Notes under the pieces: generated by a model | Databases searched by the model: none | Seen by the model: only the letters and a program-made list of their open reading frames with translations | What the model was told of the DNA's origin: nothing | Assembly: GCF_029080175.1 (NCBI RefSeq) | Contig: NZ_JARFJC010000045.1 | Strand: one strand, 5' to 3' | DNA from: Luteipulveratus flavus | GTDB lineage: Bacteria; Actinomycetota; Actinomycetes; Actinomycetales; Dermatophilaceae | Length of the DNA stretch: 64,000 nucleotides | In this document: positions 41,752-50,861 of the stretch, one piece after another | How the letters are laid out: each line of letters begins with the position of its first letter | How positions within the stretch are numbered: the stretch's first letter is position 1 | Position numbers and translations under genes: made by a program

Positions 41752-42833
41752 GCGTCCACCTCGACGGCTCGACCCGGCGCGGCGACTTCACGCTCGAGCT
41801 GGCTCTGGACGTGGAGCCGGGCGAGGTCGTGGCCGTCCTCGGACCGAACGGCAGCGGCAAGACCACGCTGGTCGACGTGCTGGCCGGCCTCACCGGCCTG
41901 ACCGAAGGCGCGCTGTCCGGTCCCGGTGGGGGCGCCGGGGACGCGGCAGGTGCGGTCGGGTGGGACGCGCCGGCGTCCCGGACCTGGGTGGCGCCGCAGC
42001 AGCGCAGGGTCGGGCTGGTGCTCGCGGATCCGCTCCTCTTCCCGCACCTGAGCGTGCGGGACAACGTCGCCTTCGGGCCACGGTCGCGCGGCGCCGGGAG
42101 GGCCGCGGGACGCCGTACGGCGGACGCCGAGCTCGCGACGGTGGGGCTGGCCGACCGGGCGGGCGCGCGACCGTCGACGCTGTCGACCGGACAGGCGCAG
42201 CGCGTCGCGCTCGCACGCGCGCTGGCGGGCGAGCCCCGCCTGCTGCTGCTGGACGAGCCGCTCTCCGCGCTCGACGCCGAGACCCGGGCCACGACGCGAG
42301 CGACGCTGGCGGCGAGGCTGCGGACGTTCGAGGGCTGCACGGTGCTCGTGACGCACGACCCGCTGGACGCCCTCACCATCGCCGACCGGCTGGTGTTCCT
42401 CGACGCCGGACGGGTCGTGCAGGTCGGGACCCCGCACGAGGTCGTCTCCCGGCCGCGCAACCCGTACGTCGCACGGGTCGTGGGACTCAACCTGTGGCGC
42501 GCGACGGCGGACGCGACCGGCGTCGTACGGCTCGACGGTGGTGCTGCTGTGCAGGTCGCCGAGCCCCCTGACGCCGCCGACGTCTGGGTGACGGTACGAC
42601 CCTCGGCGGTGGCACTGTGGCCGCAGGAGCCGCACGGCTCGCCCCGCAACGGCTGGCGCCTGACCGTGGTCGCGGTCGAGCTGGCCGGCCAGTCGGCGCG
42701 CGTGTCGCTCACGGGTCGGATCGACCTGGTCGCCGAGGTGACGGCCGCCTCGGTGGCCGAGCTCTCCCTGCACCCCGGCACCGAGGTGTGGGCAACGGTG
42801 AAAGCAACGGAGGTCAGCACGTATGCAGCATGA
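41748..42833 (+). CDS. modC: Molybdate ABC transporter ATPase ModC
   Basis: 361 residues. Walker A GPNGSGKTT, signature LSTGQAQRVALARAL (Thr in place of the usual second Gly), Walker B LLLLDEPLSALD and switch His in VTHDP. A C-terminal domain (about 265-361) has the Mop/TOBE look (VTVRPSAVALW, VAVELAGQSARVSLTG). A Gly/Ala-rich insert (PGGGAGDAAGAVGWDAP) sits between Walker A and the Q-loop. GTG at 41748 overlaps the modB stop; GTG at 41742 is possible. It overlaps the next gene by 11 nt. Confidence 0.94.
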   Translation: MSVHLDGSTRRGDFTLELALDVEPGEVVAVLGPNGSGKTTLVDVLAGLTGLTEGALSGPGGGAGDAAGAVGWDAPASRTWVAPQQRRVGLVLADPLLFPHLSVRDNVAFGPRSRGAGRAAGRRTADAELATVGLADRAGARPSTLSTGQAQRVALARALAGEPRLLLLDEPLSALDAETRATTRATLAARLRTFEGCTVLVTHDPLDALTIADRLVFLDAGRVVQVGTPHEVVSRPRNPYVARVVGLNLWRATADATGVVRLDGGAAVQVAEPPDAADVWVTVRPSAVALWPQEPHGSPRNGWRLTVVAVELAGQSARVSLTGRIDLVAEVTAASVAELSLHPGTEVWATVKATEVSTYAA

Positions 42834-44094
42834 GCAGGTCTTCACGCACGGCGCGCCGCAGCTGAAGTTCGGCGCCGGGGCAAGCGACGAGATCGGGTAC
42901 GACCTCAGCGTGACGGGCGCCCGGACCGTCCTGGTGGTCACCGATCCTGGTGTCGCCGCGACCGGCGGTCCGCAGCGGGTGGCTGACCAGATGGCCCAGT
43001 TCGGTGTGGTGGCAACCGTATTCGACGGTAGCCATGTCGAGCCGACCGACGAGAGCCTGGCCGCTGCAGTGGCGTGGGCTCGCGAGAACGGGCCGTTCGA
43101 CGCGTTCGTGGCGGTCGGCGGCGGGTCGAGCATCGACACGGCCAAGGCGATCAACCTGCTGACCAGCAACGACGGCGAGCTGCTGGACTACGTCAACGCT
43201 CCGGTCGGCGGCGGCCGCGCGCCCGAGCGCCCGCTCAAGCCGCTCGTCGCCGTACCCACCACGACTGGCACCGGCTCGGAGAGCACCACCATCTGCGTCC
43301 TCGACGTGCTGTCGCAGAAGGTCAAGACCGGCATCTCGCACGCGCGGCTCCGGCCGACGTCAGCGGTGATCGACCCCGAGCTCACGCTCACCCAGCCGCC
43401 CGGAGTGACCGCGGCTGCCGGCATGGACATCCTGTGCCACGCGCTGGAGAGCTACACGGCTCGCCCGTACACCTCCTACGACCGCAAGCAGCCGCACGAG
43501 CGGGTGCCGTACTGCGGGTCCAACCCGATCGCGGACATGTGGTCGGAGAAGGCGCTGGAGCTGCTGGCCGGCTCGTTCCGGCGCGCGGTCCGGGACGGAG
43601 ACGACCGCGCGGCGCGCACCGACATGGCGATGGCGGCGACGTTCGCCGGTATGGGGTTCGGGAACGCCGGGGTCCACGTGCCGCACGCGAACGCGTACCC
43701 GATCGCGGGGCAGGTCAAGGGTTTTCGGCCCGAGGGGTACCCGCAGGACGAGCCGATGGTGCCCCACGGCATGGCCGTCGCGCTGACGGCACCGGAGGCG
43801 TTCCGCTTCACCTACGAGGCGGCACCGGAGCGGCACCTGAGGGTCGCGCAGATCCTGGACCGCGACGCCCCCGCGACCGACGAGCCTGCCGACCAGCTGC
43901 CGTCGGTGCTGGTCGCCCTGATGCGCGAGATCGGCATCCCGGCGGGCATCGGTGCGGTCGGGTACGACGAGTCCGACGTCCCGTCGCTGGTGGACGGGAC
44001 GATGAAGCAGCAGCGCCTGCTCGCGACCGCTCCCCGCCCGGTCACCGAGGACGACGTCGCCGCGATCCTCACCCGCTCGATCCACCTCTGGTAG
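42823..44094 (+). CDS. Iron-containing alcohol dehydrogenase, hydroxyacid-oxoacid transhydrogenase (HOT/ADHFE1) type
   Basis: 423 residues. NAD motif GGGSSIDTAKAINLLT, then PTTTGTGSE, and metal ligands in AGMDILCHALESY and in NAGVHVPHANAYPIAG (Asp and His residues). The stretches GSNPIADMWSEKALELLAGS and VPHGMAVALTAPEAF match the ADHFE1/HOT branch closely, so the predicted reaction is 4-hydroxybutyrate plus 2-oxoglutarate to succinate semialdehyde plus 2-hydroxyglutarate. It overlaps modC by 11 nt; a biochemical link to molybdate uptake is not obvious. Confidence 0.88.
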   Translation: MQHEQVFTHGAPQLKFGAGASDEIGYDLSVTGARTVLVVTDPGVAATGGPQRVADQMAQFGVVATVFDGSHVEPTDESLAAAVAWARENGPFDAFVAVGGGSSIDTAKAINLLTSNDGELLDYVNAPVGGGRAPERPLKPLVAVPTTTGTGSESTTICVLDVLSQKVKTGISHARLRPTSAVIDPELTLTQPPGVTAAAGMDILCHALESYTARPYTSYDRKQPHERVPYCGSNPIADMWSEKALELLAGSFRRAVRDGDDRAARTDMAMAATFAGMGFGNAGVHVPHANAYPIAGQVKGFRPEGYPQDEPMVPHGMAVALTAPEAFRFTYEAAPERHLRVAQILDRDAPATDEPADQLPSVLVALMREIGIPAGIGAVGYDESDVPSLVDGTMKQQRLLATAPRPVTEDDVAAILTRSIHLW

Positions 44095-44104
44095 CCGCCA
44101 CTCA

Positions 44105-44223
44105 CGGCAAAAACTGGCGAACCGCACACGCATACCTGTGCCACCGGCCAACCTTTGCCGCACCCCGCGGCAGAAGCTGGCGAACCGCACACGCATACCT
44201 GTGCCACCGGCCAGGTTTTGCCG
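44105..44223. repeat. Paired hairpin repeat, locus 2 (units 44105-44160 and 44168-44223)
   Basis: Two direct units with a period of 63 bp: outer stem CGGCAAAAACTGG or CGGCAGAAGCTGG against GGCCA-CCTTTGCCG or CCAGGTTTTGCCGG, inner stem GCACA / TGTGC, loop CGCATACC. Same family and orientation as 17189-17310 and 55397-55515. It lies between the convergent HOT and nanE genes. Confidence 0.85.
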
Positions 44224-44242
44224 GAGGGGTGGGGGGCGCGGG

Positions 44243-44920
44243 TCAGGGGTGGCGGAGGGCGTCGACGAACCAGCCGGTGATCGAGGCGGGGTGCGTGATC
44301 GCCGTACCCACGACCACGGCGTACGCACCCGCCTCGAGCGCACGGGCGGCGTCGGCGGGCGTGTGCACCCGGCCCTCGCAGATCACCGGCACCTCGACCG
44401 CCCGAGCCAGCCGCTCCACCAGGCCGAGGTCGGGACCGGAGGTCTTGACCGTGTACGGCGTGTACCCGGCGAGCGTCGTACCCACCAGGTCGGCACCCGC
44501 GCCCGCGGCGGCGACGCCCTCCTCGAGGGTCGAGCAGTCGGCCATCACGAGGGCGTCGGTCCGCTCGTGCAGGGTCGCGATCGTCTCGGCGACGGTCAGG
44601 CCGTCCGGGCGGTCCCGGGTCGTGCCGTCGAGGGCGACGACCTCGACGCCGGTGTGAGCGACCGCGACCGCGTGGGCGAGGGTCGGGGTGATGCGTACCG
44701 GCGCATCGCCGTCCTTCCACAGCCCGATCACCGGCACGTCCACGGCCATGCGGATCGACGCGAGGTCCTCCAGACCCTGCGCACGGATGGCCGCGGCGCC
44801 CCCGGCGACCGCGGCCTGCGCGACCTGGGTCATCGTCCGGGGATCACGCATCGGCTCCCCCGGGTACGCCTGGCAGGACACGATCAGCCGGCCGCGCAGG
44901 CCGGCGAGGACGTCAGCCAT
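44243..44920 (-). CDS. nanE: N-acetylmannosamine-6-phosphate 2-epimerase NanE
   Basis: 225 residues, TIM barrel. LRGRLIVSCQAYPGEPMRDP, then GGAAAIRAQG, VPVIGLWKDG and MADCSTLEEGVAAAGAGADL are clear NanE sequences; the phosphate site is GTTLAGYT and the catalytic Lys is in GLWKD. Converts ManNAc-6-P to GlcNAc-6-P in sialic acid breakdown. Last gene of the minus-strand operon; its start lies inside the nanK end (8-nt overlap). Confidence 0.95.
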   Translation of the reverse strand: MADVLAGLRGRLIVSCQAYPGEPMRDPRTMTQVAQAAVAGGAAAIRAQGLEDLASIRMAVDVPVIGLWKDGDAPVRITPTLAHAVAVAHTGVEVVALDGTTRDRPDGLTVAETIATLHERTDALVMADCSTLEEGVAAAGAGADLVGTTLAGYTPYTVKTSGPDLGLVERLARAVEVPVICEGRVHTPADAARALEAGAYAVVVGTAITHPASITGWFVDALRHP

Positions 44921-45857
44921 CGAGGCTCCTCCAGGCGAGGCGGGCGGCCCCGACGAGAGCCGCGTCGGCACCGAGCGAGCTCGGCACCACGGCGACGTCC
45001 CGGGTCGCCGGCAGCAGCTCGCGTCGCAGCGCTTCGAGCATGGGCTGCCACCACACGTCGCCCGCGGCCACCACTCCACCGCCGAGGACCACCATGTCGG
45101 GGTCGAGGAGGTTGACCGCACCGCCGACGACGGAGCCGAGCGCGTGCGCACCGCGCAGCAGCTCGTCACGCGCGGGGCCGGGACCCTCGAGCGCCCGCCG
45201 TACGACGTCCTGGAGCCGGTCGAAGGGCGCTCCGGTACGGCGGGTGACGGCACGGCAGATCGCCGGCCCCGCCGCGATCGCCTCCAGGTGCCCCTCGCCG
45301 CCGCAGACGCACCGCAGGCCCGAGGCGTCCGGGGCGGGCACGTGCCCCAGGTGGCCGGCGGCGTTTCGGGCGCCGTGCCGCACCCACCCGCGGTGCACCC
45401 ACGACGCACCGACGCCGGTGCCGACCGCGACGTACAGCACCTGGTCGACCCCCTTGGCGGCGCCCCGCCACACCTCGCCGAGCGCGTGGGCGTGCACGTC
45501 GTTGTCCACGGTGGTGGGCAGGCCGGTGGCCCGCCGCAGCTCAGCGGCCACGGGGGTACCCGCCCAGCCCTTCAGCACGTCGGTGGACGAGACGACGACG
45601 CCGGCCCGGCTGTCGATGACGCCCGCGGCCCCCACGCCGACCGCGAGCGGCTCGGCGCCGGTCACGCGGATCACCTCGTTGATGCGTTCGACGACGTTGT
45701 GCAGCAATGCTTTCCGCCCGTCCGGTCCGGGAGTGCCGGACTCGGAGCGCGCCAGCACGACTCCGGTGTCGTCGATGACGGCGGCGCAGGTCTTCGTACC
45801 GCCGATGTCGACACCGACGACGGTGCGCGGCAGGGCGCGCGTGGGCGCACCCGTCAT
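44913..45857 (-). CDS. nanK: ROK-family sugar kinase, probable N-acetylmannosamine kinase
   Basis: 314 residues. ATP loop VVGVDIGGTKTCAAVID, sugar/catalytic Asp in TTVDNDVHAHALGE, ROK signature GTGVGASWVHRG and a zinc motif with His in NAAGHLGHVPA and CVCGGEGHLE. In the zinc motif the third Cys of the usual CxCGxxGCxE is His. Phosphorylates ManNAc to ManNAc-6-P, supported by position between nanA and nanE. Overlaps nanA by 4 nt. Confidence 0.9.
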   Translation of the reverse strand: MTGAPTRALPRTVVGVDIGGTKTCAAVIDDTGVVLARSESGTPGPDGRKALLHNVVERINEVIRVTGAEPLAVGVGAAGVIDSRAGVVVSSTDVLKGWAGTPVAAELRRATGLPTTVDNDVHAHALGEVWRGAAKGVDQVLYVAVGTGVGASWVHRGWVRHGARNAAGHLGHVPAPDASGLRCVCGGEGHLEAIAAGPAICRAVTRRTGAPFDRLQDVVRRALEGPGPARDELLRGAHALGSVVGGAVNLLDPDMVVLGGGVVAAGDVWWQPMLEALRRELLPATRDVAVVPSSLGADAALVGAARLAWRSLDG

Positions 45858-46798
45858 GCGTGGACCGTGAGGCCGGCCAGGTCGAGCTGCATTCGTACGC
45901 GGGCGATCTCGTCGTCGTCGTACGCACGCATCGGCAAGGAGACCGTCGGGGAGTCGATCACTCCGAGCAGGTGCAGGGCGGTCTTGAAAGCGCCCACCCC
46001 GCGCGTCGCCCCCGCCGTGGTCGCCGGATCCGCGGCGTCGACGATGCGGAAGAGCCGCACCAGCCGCTCCTGCTCCTTGCGGGCGGTGGCCCAGTCACCC
46101 TCGGCGCACGCCCGGTGGAGGCGGACGTAGCCGTCCGGGTCGACGTTGCCGAGCCCCGGTACGGCACCGTCGGCACCAGCGAGCAGCATCCCGTCGACGA
46201 CCACCTCGTGGCCGGTCAAGGCCGAGAACCCCTGCACGCCGGCGTCTTCCAGAGCCAGCAACAGCTGCCGGAACGCGACGTCGTCGCCGCTGGAGTCCTT
46301 CACTCCGGCGAGCAGGCCGTCCTGGGCCAGGCTCAGCAGCAGGTCGTTGCTCAGCTTCCGCCCGACACACACCGGGATGTCGTACGCGAGCACGGGCAGA
46401 TGAGTCCCGGCGGCGACGGCGGTCAGGTGACGGCGGATCTCGTGCGGCCCCGCGATGGCGTAGAACGGCGCGGTCACCACGACGGCGTCGGCACCGAGAC
46501 GCTCGCACGCCCGTACGCGCTCCATGACCCTCGGCGTCGTCGGCTCGATCGCGCCGGCGACCACGGGCACCGCGCCGGCCGTCGCGCCGACGACGACGTC
46601 GATCGCAACGTCGCGCTGTGCGTCGGTGAGGAAGACCGTCTCCCCCGAGCTGCCCAGCACGAAGAGGCCGTCGACCCCCGCCGCCAGCTGCCGGTGGACC
46701 AGCCGCTCCAGCGATCCGCGGTCGACCTCACCGGCGGGCGAGAGGGGGGTGACCACCGGCGGGATCACACCCGAGAAGGTGGCGGTCGTCGTGCTCAC
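45854..46798 (-). CDS. nanA: N-acetylneuraminate lyase-like (DapA/NanA family) aldolase
   Basis: 314 residues, TIM barrel. GSSGET (binds the substrate carboxylate), Tyr in LAYDIPVCVG and the Schiff-base Lys in LAGVKDSSGDD are all in place. The DapA family also includes dihydrodipicolinate synthases and keto-acid aldolases. The nanK and nanE neighbours and the transporter make sialic acid aldolase (Neu5Ac to ManNAc plus pyruvate) the best reading. Overlaps the ATPase gene and nanK by 4 nt each. Confidence 0.87.
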   Translation of the reverse strand: MSTTTATFSGVIPPVVTPLSPAGEVDRGSLERLVHRQLAAGVDGLFVLGSSGETVFLTDAQRDVAIDVVVGATAGAVPVVAGAIEPTTPRVMERVRACERLGADAVVVTAPFYAIAGPHEIRRHLTAVAAGTHLPVLAYDIPVCVGRKLSNDLLLSLAQDGLLAGVKDSSGDDVAFRQLLLALEDAGVQGFSALTGHEVVVDGMLLAGADGAVPGLGNVDPDGYVRLHRACAEGDWATARKEQERLVRLFRIVDAADPATTAGATRGVGAFKTALHLLGVIDSPTVSLPMRAYDDDEIARVRMQLDLAGLTVHA

Positions 46799-47847
46799 AG
46801 AGTCTCCTTGACGTCGTCGGTGATGGCTCGCGCGTCGCGCGCCTGGGCGGCCAGGTCACGAGCACTCGTGCCGGCGGGAATCGCGTGATGGCAACGCAGC
46901 TCATGCCCGGTACCGACGCTCTCCGGCTCGGGCATCGCCGCGGCGCAGGTGTCGTCGGCACGCCAGCAGCGCGTCCGGAACGGGCACCCGCTCGGTGGGG
47001 CCGTCGCGGACGGCACCGGCCCGACGAGTGGGATCGGCTCGATCGGGTCGAGCAGGCCCGGCGTCGCCGAGAACAGCGCCCGCGTGTAGGGGTGGCGCCC
47101 GTCGTCCGGCAGCGCGGACGCGGGGGTCTGCTCGACGATGCGGCCGAGGTACATCGTCACGACCCGGTCGCTGATGCGGCGGACCGTCTGGATGTCGTGC
47201 GAGACGAACACCATCGCCAGGTCGAGCTCGGTCTTGAGGTCGAGGAGCAGGTTGAGGATCTGGGCCCGCACCGACACGTCGAGCGCACTCGTCGGCTCGT
47301 CCGCCACGATCACCGAGGGGCTGAGCGCGAGTGCCCGTGCGATGGACACCCGCTGGCGCTGACCGCCGGACAGCTGACCCGGCAGGGCCTGAGCCAGCGA
47401 CGACGGGAGGCCGACGAGGTCCATCAGCTCGCGGACCCGGTCCGCTCGCCGCCCGGACCTCCAGCGGTGGACGTCCAGCGGGTCGCGGATGACCTGGTCG
47501 ACCGGCATCCGGCGGTTCAGGGAGCCGGACGGGTCCTGGAAGATCATGCCGACGCCCTGGCCGACCGTACGGCGCCGCTCGGCTCCCGACATCGACCACA
47601 CGTCGGTGCCGCCGAACAGGACCTGCCCGCTGGTCGGCTGCTGCAGCCCGACGAGCGCCTTGGCGAGCGTGGACTTGCCGCAGCCGGACTCGCCGACGAC
47701 GCCGACGGTCTCGCCCGCGCGGATCTGCAGGTCCGCGCCGGTGAGGGCGTACACCTTGGTGCGGTCGAGCAGTCCGCCGCCGCGTGCCCGGTGGACGACG
47801 TGCAGGTCCTTCGTCTCCAGCACGGGCCGGATCTGGTCGTCGTTCAC
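46795..47847 (-). CDS. Dipeptide-type ABC transporter ATPase (DppF/OppF-like) of the sialic-acid locus
   Basis: 350 residues. Walker A GESGCGKST, signature LSGGQRQRVSIARAL, Walker B VIVADEPTSALD and switch VSHD. The C-terminal domain (PPSGCPFRTRCWRADDTC...LRCHH) has the Cys cluster of the oligopeptide-transporter group that binds a 4Fe-4S cluster. It is the second ATPase; the first is fused to the permease upstream (4-nt overlap). Expected to import sialic acid or a related sugar acid. Confidence 0.92.
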   Translation of the reverse strand: MNDDQIRPVLETKDLHVVHRARGGGLLDRTKVYALTGADLQIRAGETVGVVGESGCGKSTLAKALVGLQQPTSGQVLFGGTDVWSMSGAERRRTVGQGVGMIFQDPSGSLNRRMPVDQVIRDPLDVHRWRSGRRADRVRELMDLVGLPSSLAQALPGQLSGGQRQRVSIARALALSPSVIVADEPTSALDVSVRAQILNLLLDLKTELDLAMVFVSHDIQTVRRISDRVVTMYLGRIVEQTPASALPDDGRHPYTRALFSATPGLLDPIEPIPLVGPVPSATAPPSGCPFRTRCWRADDTCAAAMPEPESVGTGHELRCHHAIPAGTSARDLAAQARDARAITDDVKETL

Positions 47848-49877
47848 GAGCGGGCCTCCTGCGCGTCGACGGTCTGTGGTCCGGCGTGCTGAGCGGCCGG
47901 TGCCGCATCACCGAGCGGGTCGTCCGCCGGGTGGTGGCAGGCCGCGACGTGGCGGGACGGCTCGCCGACGAGCGCCGGGACCTCGTCCAGGCAGACCTGG
48001 GTCGCCATCGGGCAGCGGTCGGCGAACCGGCAGCCCTTCGGGAAGTCGGCCGGTGACGGCACGACGCCCCTGATCTGGGTGAGTCGCTCGGCACCGGCCT
48101 CCAGGGACAGCACCGAGCCGAGCAGGCCGCGTGCGTAGTGGTGGCGCGGCTCGGCGACGACCTGGAAGGTGACGCCTGCCTCGACGATGCGGCCGCCGTA
48201 CATCACGTCGACCCGGTCGCACACGTCACTCACCAGGGCGAGGTCATGGCTGACCAGGATCAGCGCGAAGCCGAGCTCGGCCCGCAGCCGCAGCAGCAGC
48301 TGGACGACCTGTGCCTGCACGGTCACGTCGAGCGCGGTGGTGGGCTCGTCGGCGATGATCATCCGCGGGTCGCGGGACAGCGCCATGGCGATGACGACGC
48401 GCTGACGCTGGCCGCCCGACAGCTCGTGCGGGTACGACGACAGGGTCCGCCTCGGGTCGAGCCCGACGAGCTCCATCAGCTCCTCTGCGCTGCGGGTACC
48501 ACCGCGTCGAAGGACCTGAGCGAGCTGCGACTTCACCGTCATCGCGGGGTTCAGTGCAGAGAGGGCGTCCTGGTAGATCATCGCGATCTCCTTGCCCATC
48601 AACGCCCGTCGACGCTTGGTCGACATACCGACGAGCTGCTCGCCGGCGAACTCCATCGATCCGGTGACGCGAGCACCGGCCGGCTCGAGGCCCATGATCG
48701 CCAGTGACGTGAGGGACTTGCCGGAACCGGACTCACCGACCAGGCCGAGCACCTCGCCGGGGCGGACGTCCAGGTCGACGCCGTCGACGATGTCGACGCC
48801 CTCGTGCCGGCCGGGGAAGGAGATGTGCAGGTCGCGCACGGTGAGGATCGGGTCGCCGACCGGCAGCGGACGGGCGTCCGCGCGCAGCCGCTGCGCCGCG
48901 ACCCGCAGGCCGGGCAGTGCCACCGGCGCGCGCTCGGCGGACTCCTCGGCGACCGCCGTGGCCGTCTCGGGAGTACGCCGGGCGACGGCTCGACGCGCGG
49001 CCGGCGCGGCCCACGCGTCCGAGATGCCTTCCGACACGACGTTGAGCGCGAGGACGGTCAGGAGGATCAGCAGACCGGGGAAGAACGTCGCCCACCACGA
49101 GCCGGACTGCAGGATCTCCTTGCCGTACGCGATGACCGAGCCCCACGAGGACTCCGCGGCCTGCCCCGGCAGGCCGCCGCCGATGAACGACAGCGACGCC
49201 TCGAAGATGATCGCGTCGGCGACCATGACCGTCGCGAACACCATGACCGGTGCCGCGCAGTTGCGCAGCACGTGCCGACGCAGGATGTGCAGGCGGCGAG
49301 CGCCGATGACGTGCTCCGCGGCGACGTAGTCCTCGCCGTACTGCGCGAGGACGTTGGCCCGGACCACCCGGGCGATCGACGGTGCGAACACGAAGCCGAT
49401 CGCGAGGATCAGGACCAGCAGGCTGTCCTTGCCGTACGCGACGATCAGGACCGCGGAAAGGGCGATGGCCGGGAACGCCATCACGACGTCCAGCAGCCGC
49501 ATGACGACCTCGTCGACGACCTTGTGGCTGGTGGCGGCGAGCGCGCCGAGCACCGTACCGACGGCGAGCGCGATACCGGCCGCGCCGAAGCCGACGACCA
49601 GCGACCGGCGCGTACCCGCGATCAGGCGGGAGAGGATGTCGCGCCCGGAGCGGTCGACGCCGAACCAGAAGTCGCCGCCGGGGCCGGTGCCGACCGGTGC
49701 GAGGTTGGTCCGCGTCGGGTCGTGCGGCGTGAGCCACGGGCTGAGCAGACCGACGAGCACGAGCAGCGCGACGAAGATCAGCGCGACCCTGGCCGGCCAG
49801 CCGAAACGCATCAGGCTGAACGACTTCCACGGTGCGGCGGAGAGCCGCTGGGTGAGCTGGGGACGGTAGGCGGTCAT
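47844..49877 (-). CDS. Fused ABC permease (DppC-like) and ATPase (DppD-like)
   Basis: 677 residues, one frame. Residues 1-300 are a DppC-type permease: FGVDRSGRDILSRLIAGTRR, six helices and the EAA loop (EDYVAAEHVIGARRLHILRR). A linker of ~45 residues follows, rich in Ala/Arg/Glu. Residues about 345-677 are a DppD-type ATPase: Walker A GESGSGKS, signature LSGGQRQRVVIAMAL, Walker B MIIADEPTTALD, C-terminal Cys cluster. Such permease-ATPase fusions are known from sialic acid ABC systems of the dipeptide type. Start overlaps the dppB-like stop (TGATG). Confidence 0.92.
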   Translation of the reverse strand: MTAYRPQLTQRLSAAPWKSFSLMRFGWPARVALIFVALLVLVGLLSPWLTPHDPTRTNLAPVGTGPGGDFWFGVDRSGRDILSRLIAGTRRSLVVGFGAAGIALAVGTVLGALAATSHKVVDEVVMRLLDVVMAFPAIALSAVLIVAYGKDSLLVLILAIGFVFAPSIARVVRANVLAQYGEDYVAAEHVIGARRLHILRRHVLRNCAAPVMVFATVMVADAIIFEASLSFIGGGLPGQAAESSWGSVIAYGKEILQSGSWWATFFPGLLILLTVLALNVVSEGISDAWAAPAARRAVARRTPETATAVAEESAERAPVALPGLRVAAQRLRADARPLPVGDPILTVRDLHISFPGRHEGVDIVDGVDLDVRPGEVLGLVGESGSGKSLTSLAIMGLEPAGARVTGSMEFAGEQLVGMSTKRRRALMGKEIAMIYQDALSALNPAMTVKSQLAQVLRRGGTRSAEELMELVGLDPRRTLSSYPHELSGGQRQRVVIAMALSRDPRMIIADEPTTALDVTVQAQVVQLLLRLRAELGFALILVSHDLALVSDVCDRVDVMYGGRIVEAGVTFQVVAEPRHHYARGLLGSVLSLEAGAERLTQIRGVVPSPADFPKGCRFADRCPMATQVCLDEVPALVGEPSRHVAACHHPADDPLGDAAPAAQHAGPQTVDAQEARS

Positions 49878-50833
49878 CAGTGGCCTCCTCGCAGCCGCGG
49901 GTTGGCGATCAGGTACAGGACGTCGACCACGAGGTTCACGACCACGAAGCAGGCTGCGATGACGAGGATGGTCCCCTGGGCGAGCGCGGTGTCGTTGGTC
50001 TGCACGGCCTGCATGACGAGTGTTCCCATGCCGGGCATCTGGAAGATCGCCTCGATGATGATCGTGCCGCCGATCAGGTAGCCGACCCGCAGGCCGAGCA
50101 CCGTGAGCGGGTTGACCAGCGCGTTGCGCAGGACGTTGCGCCCCACCACGACGCGCGGCGGCAGGCCGGAGCCGTACGCCGTCCGCACGTAGTCCTTGTC
50201 CAGCTCCTCGACCATCGCCGTGCGGACGATGCGCGCGAGCGAGCAGCCGACGGGTACGGCCAGCGCGATCGCGGGCATGGCCATCGACTTCAGGAAGCCG
50301 GTGAAGGAGTCGGCGGGGTTGGTGTAGCCGGCGTTCGGGAGCCAGCCCCAGCTGATCGACAGCTGCTGGATCAGCAGCAGCGCCAACCAGAACGACGGGA
50401 TGGAGATGCCGGCCATGGACACCACCCGGATCAGCTGGTCCGGCCAGCGGTCCCGGAACAGGGCCGCGGTGATGCCGAGGACCAGCGCGATGACCAGGGC
50501 GAGCGCGACGCCGATGAGGGTCAGCTGCAACGTGAGCGGGAGTGCTTCGCCCACGAGTCCGCTGACGGACTTGTCGAGCGAGATCGTGGTGCCCAGGTCC
50601 CCGGTCACGGCGTCCTTCACGAACGTCACGAACTGGACCGGGGCGGGCTTGTCCAGCCCGTGCTCGTGCTCGAACTGCTGGATCTGCGCGCTGGAGGCGT
50701 TGTCACCCAGCGCCGCGACGGCCGAGTTGACCGGCGACAGGCGCATGATGACGAACACGAACAGGGCGATGCCGAGCAGCAGCGGGATCAGCGTGAGCAG
50801 TCGCCGGACGACCATGCCGAGGACCTGGAGCAC
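49877..50833 (-). CDS. Dipeptide-type ABC permease (DppB-like)
   Basis: 318 residues, six TM helices. The N-terminus RRLLTLIPLLLGIALFVFVIM and the EAA loop (EELDKDYVRTAYGSGLPPRV) are typical of DppB/OppB. Partner of the fused permease-ATPase. The start is GTG at 50833, preceded by AAGGAGG 4-5 nt away; the open frame further upstream runs into the intergenic space and is Pro rich, not coding. Confidence 0.93.
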   Translation of the reverse strand: MLQVLGMVVRRLLTLIPLLLGIALFVFVIMRLSPVNSAVAALGDNASSAQIQQFEHEHGLDKPAPVQFVTFVKDAVTGDLGTTISLDKSVSGLVGEALPLTLQLTLIGVALALVIALVLGITAALFRDRWPDQLIRVVSMAGISIPSFWLALLLIQQLSISWGWLPNAGYTNPADSFTGFLKSMAMPAIALAVPVGCSLARIVRTAMVEELDKDYVRTAYGSGLPPRVVVGRNVLRNALVNPLTVLGLRVGYLIGGTIIIEAIFQMPGMGTLVMQAVQTNDTALAQGTILVIAACFVVVNLVVDVLYLIANPRLRGGH

Positions 50834-50861
50834 ACGACCTCCTTCGGGTGGACGACCTGGA

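Noticed and set aside
46885..47892. 335-codon plus-strand frame opposite the second ATPase
   Set aside because: Mirror frame with no domain; the minus-strand ATPase has all ABC motifs.
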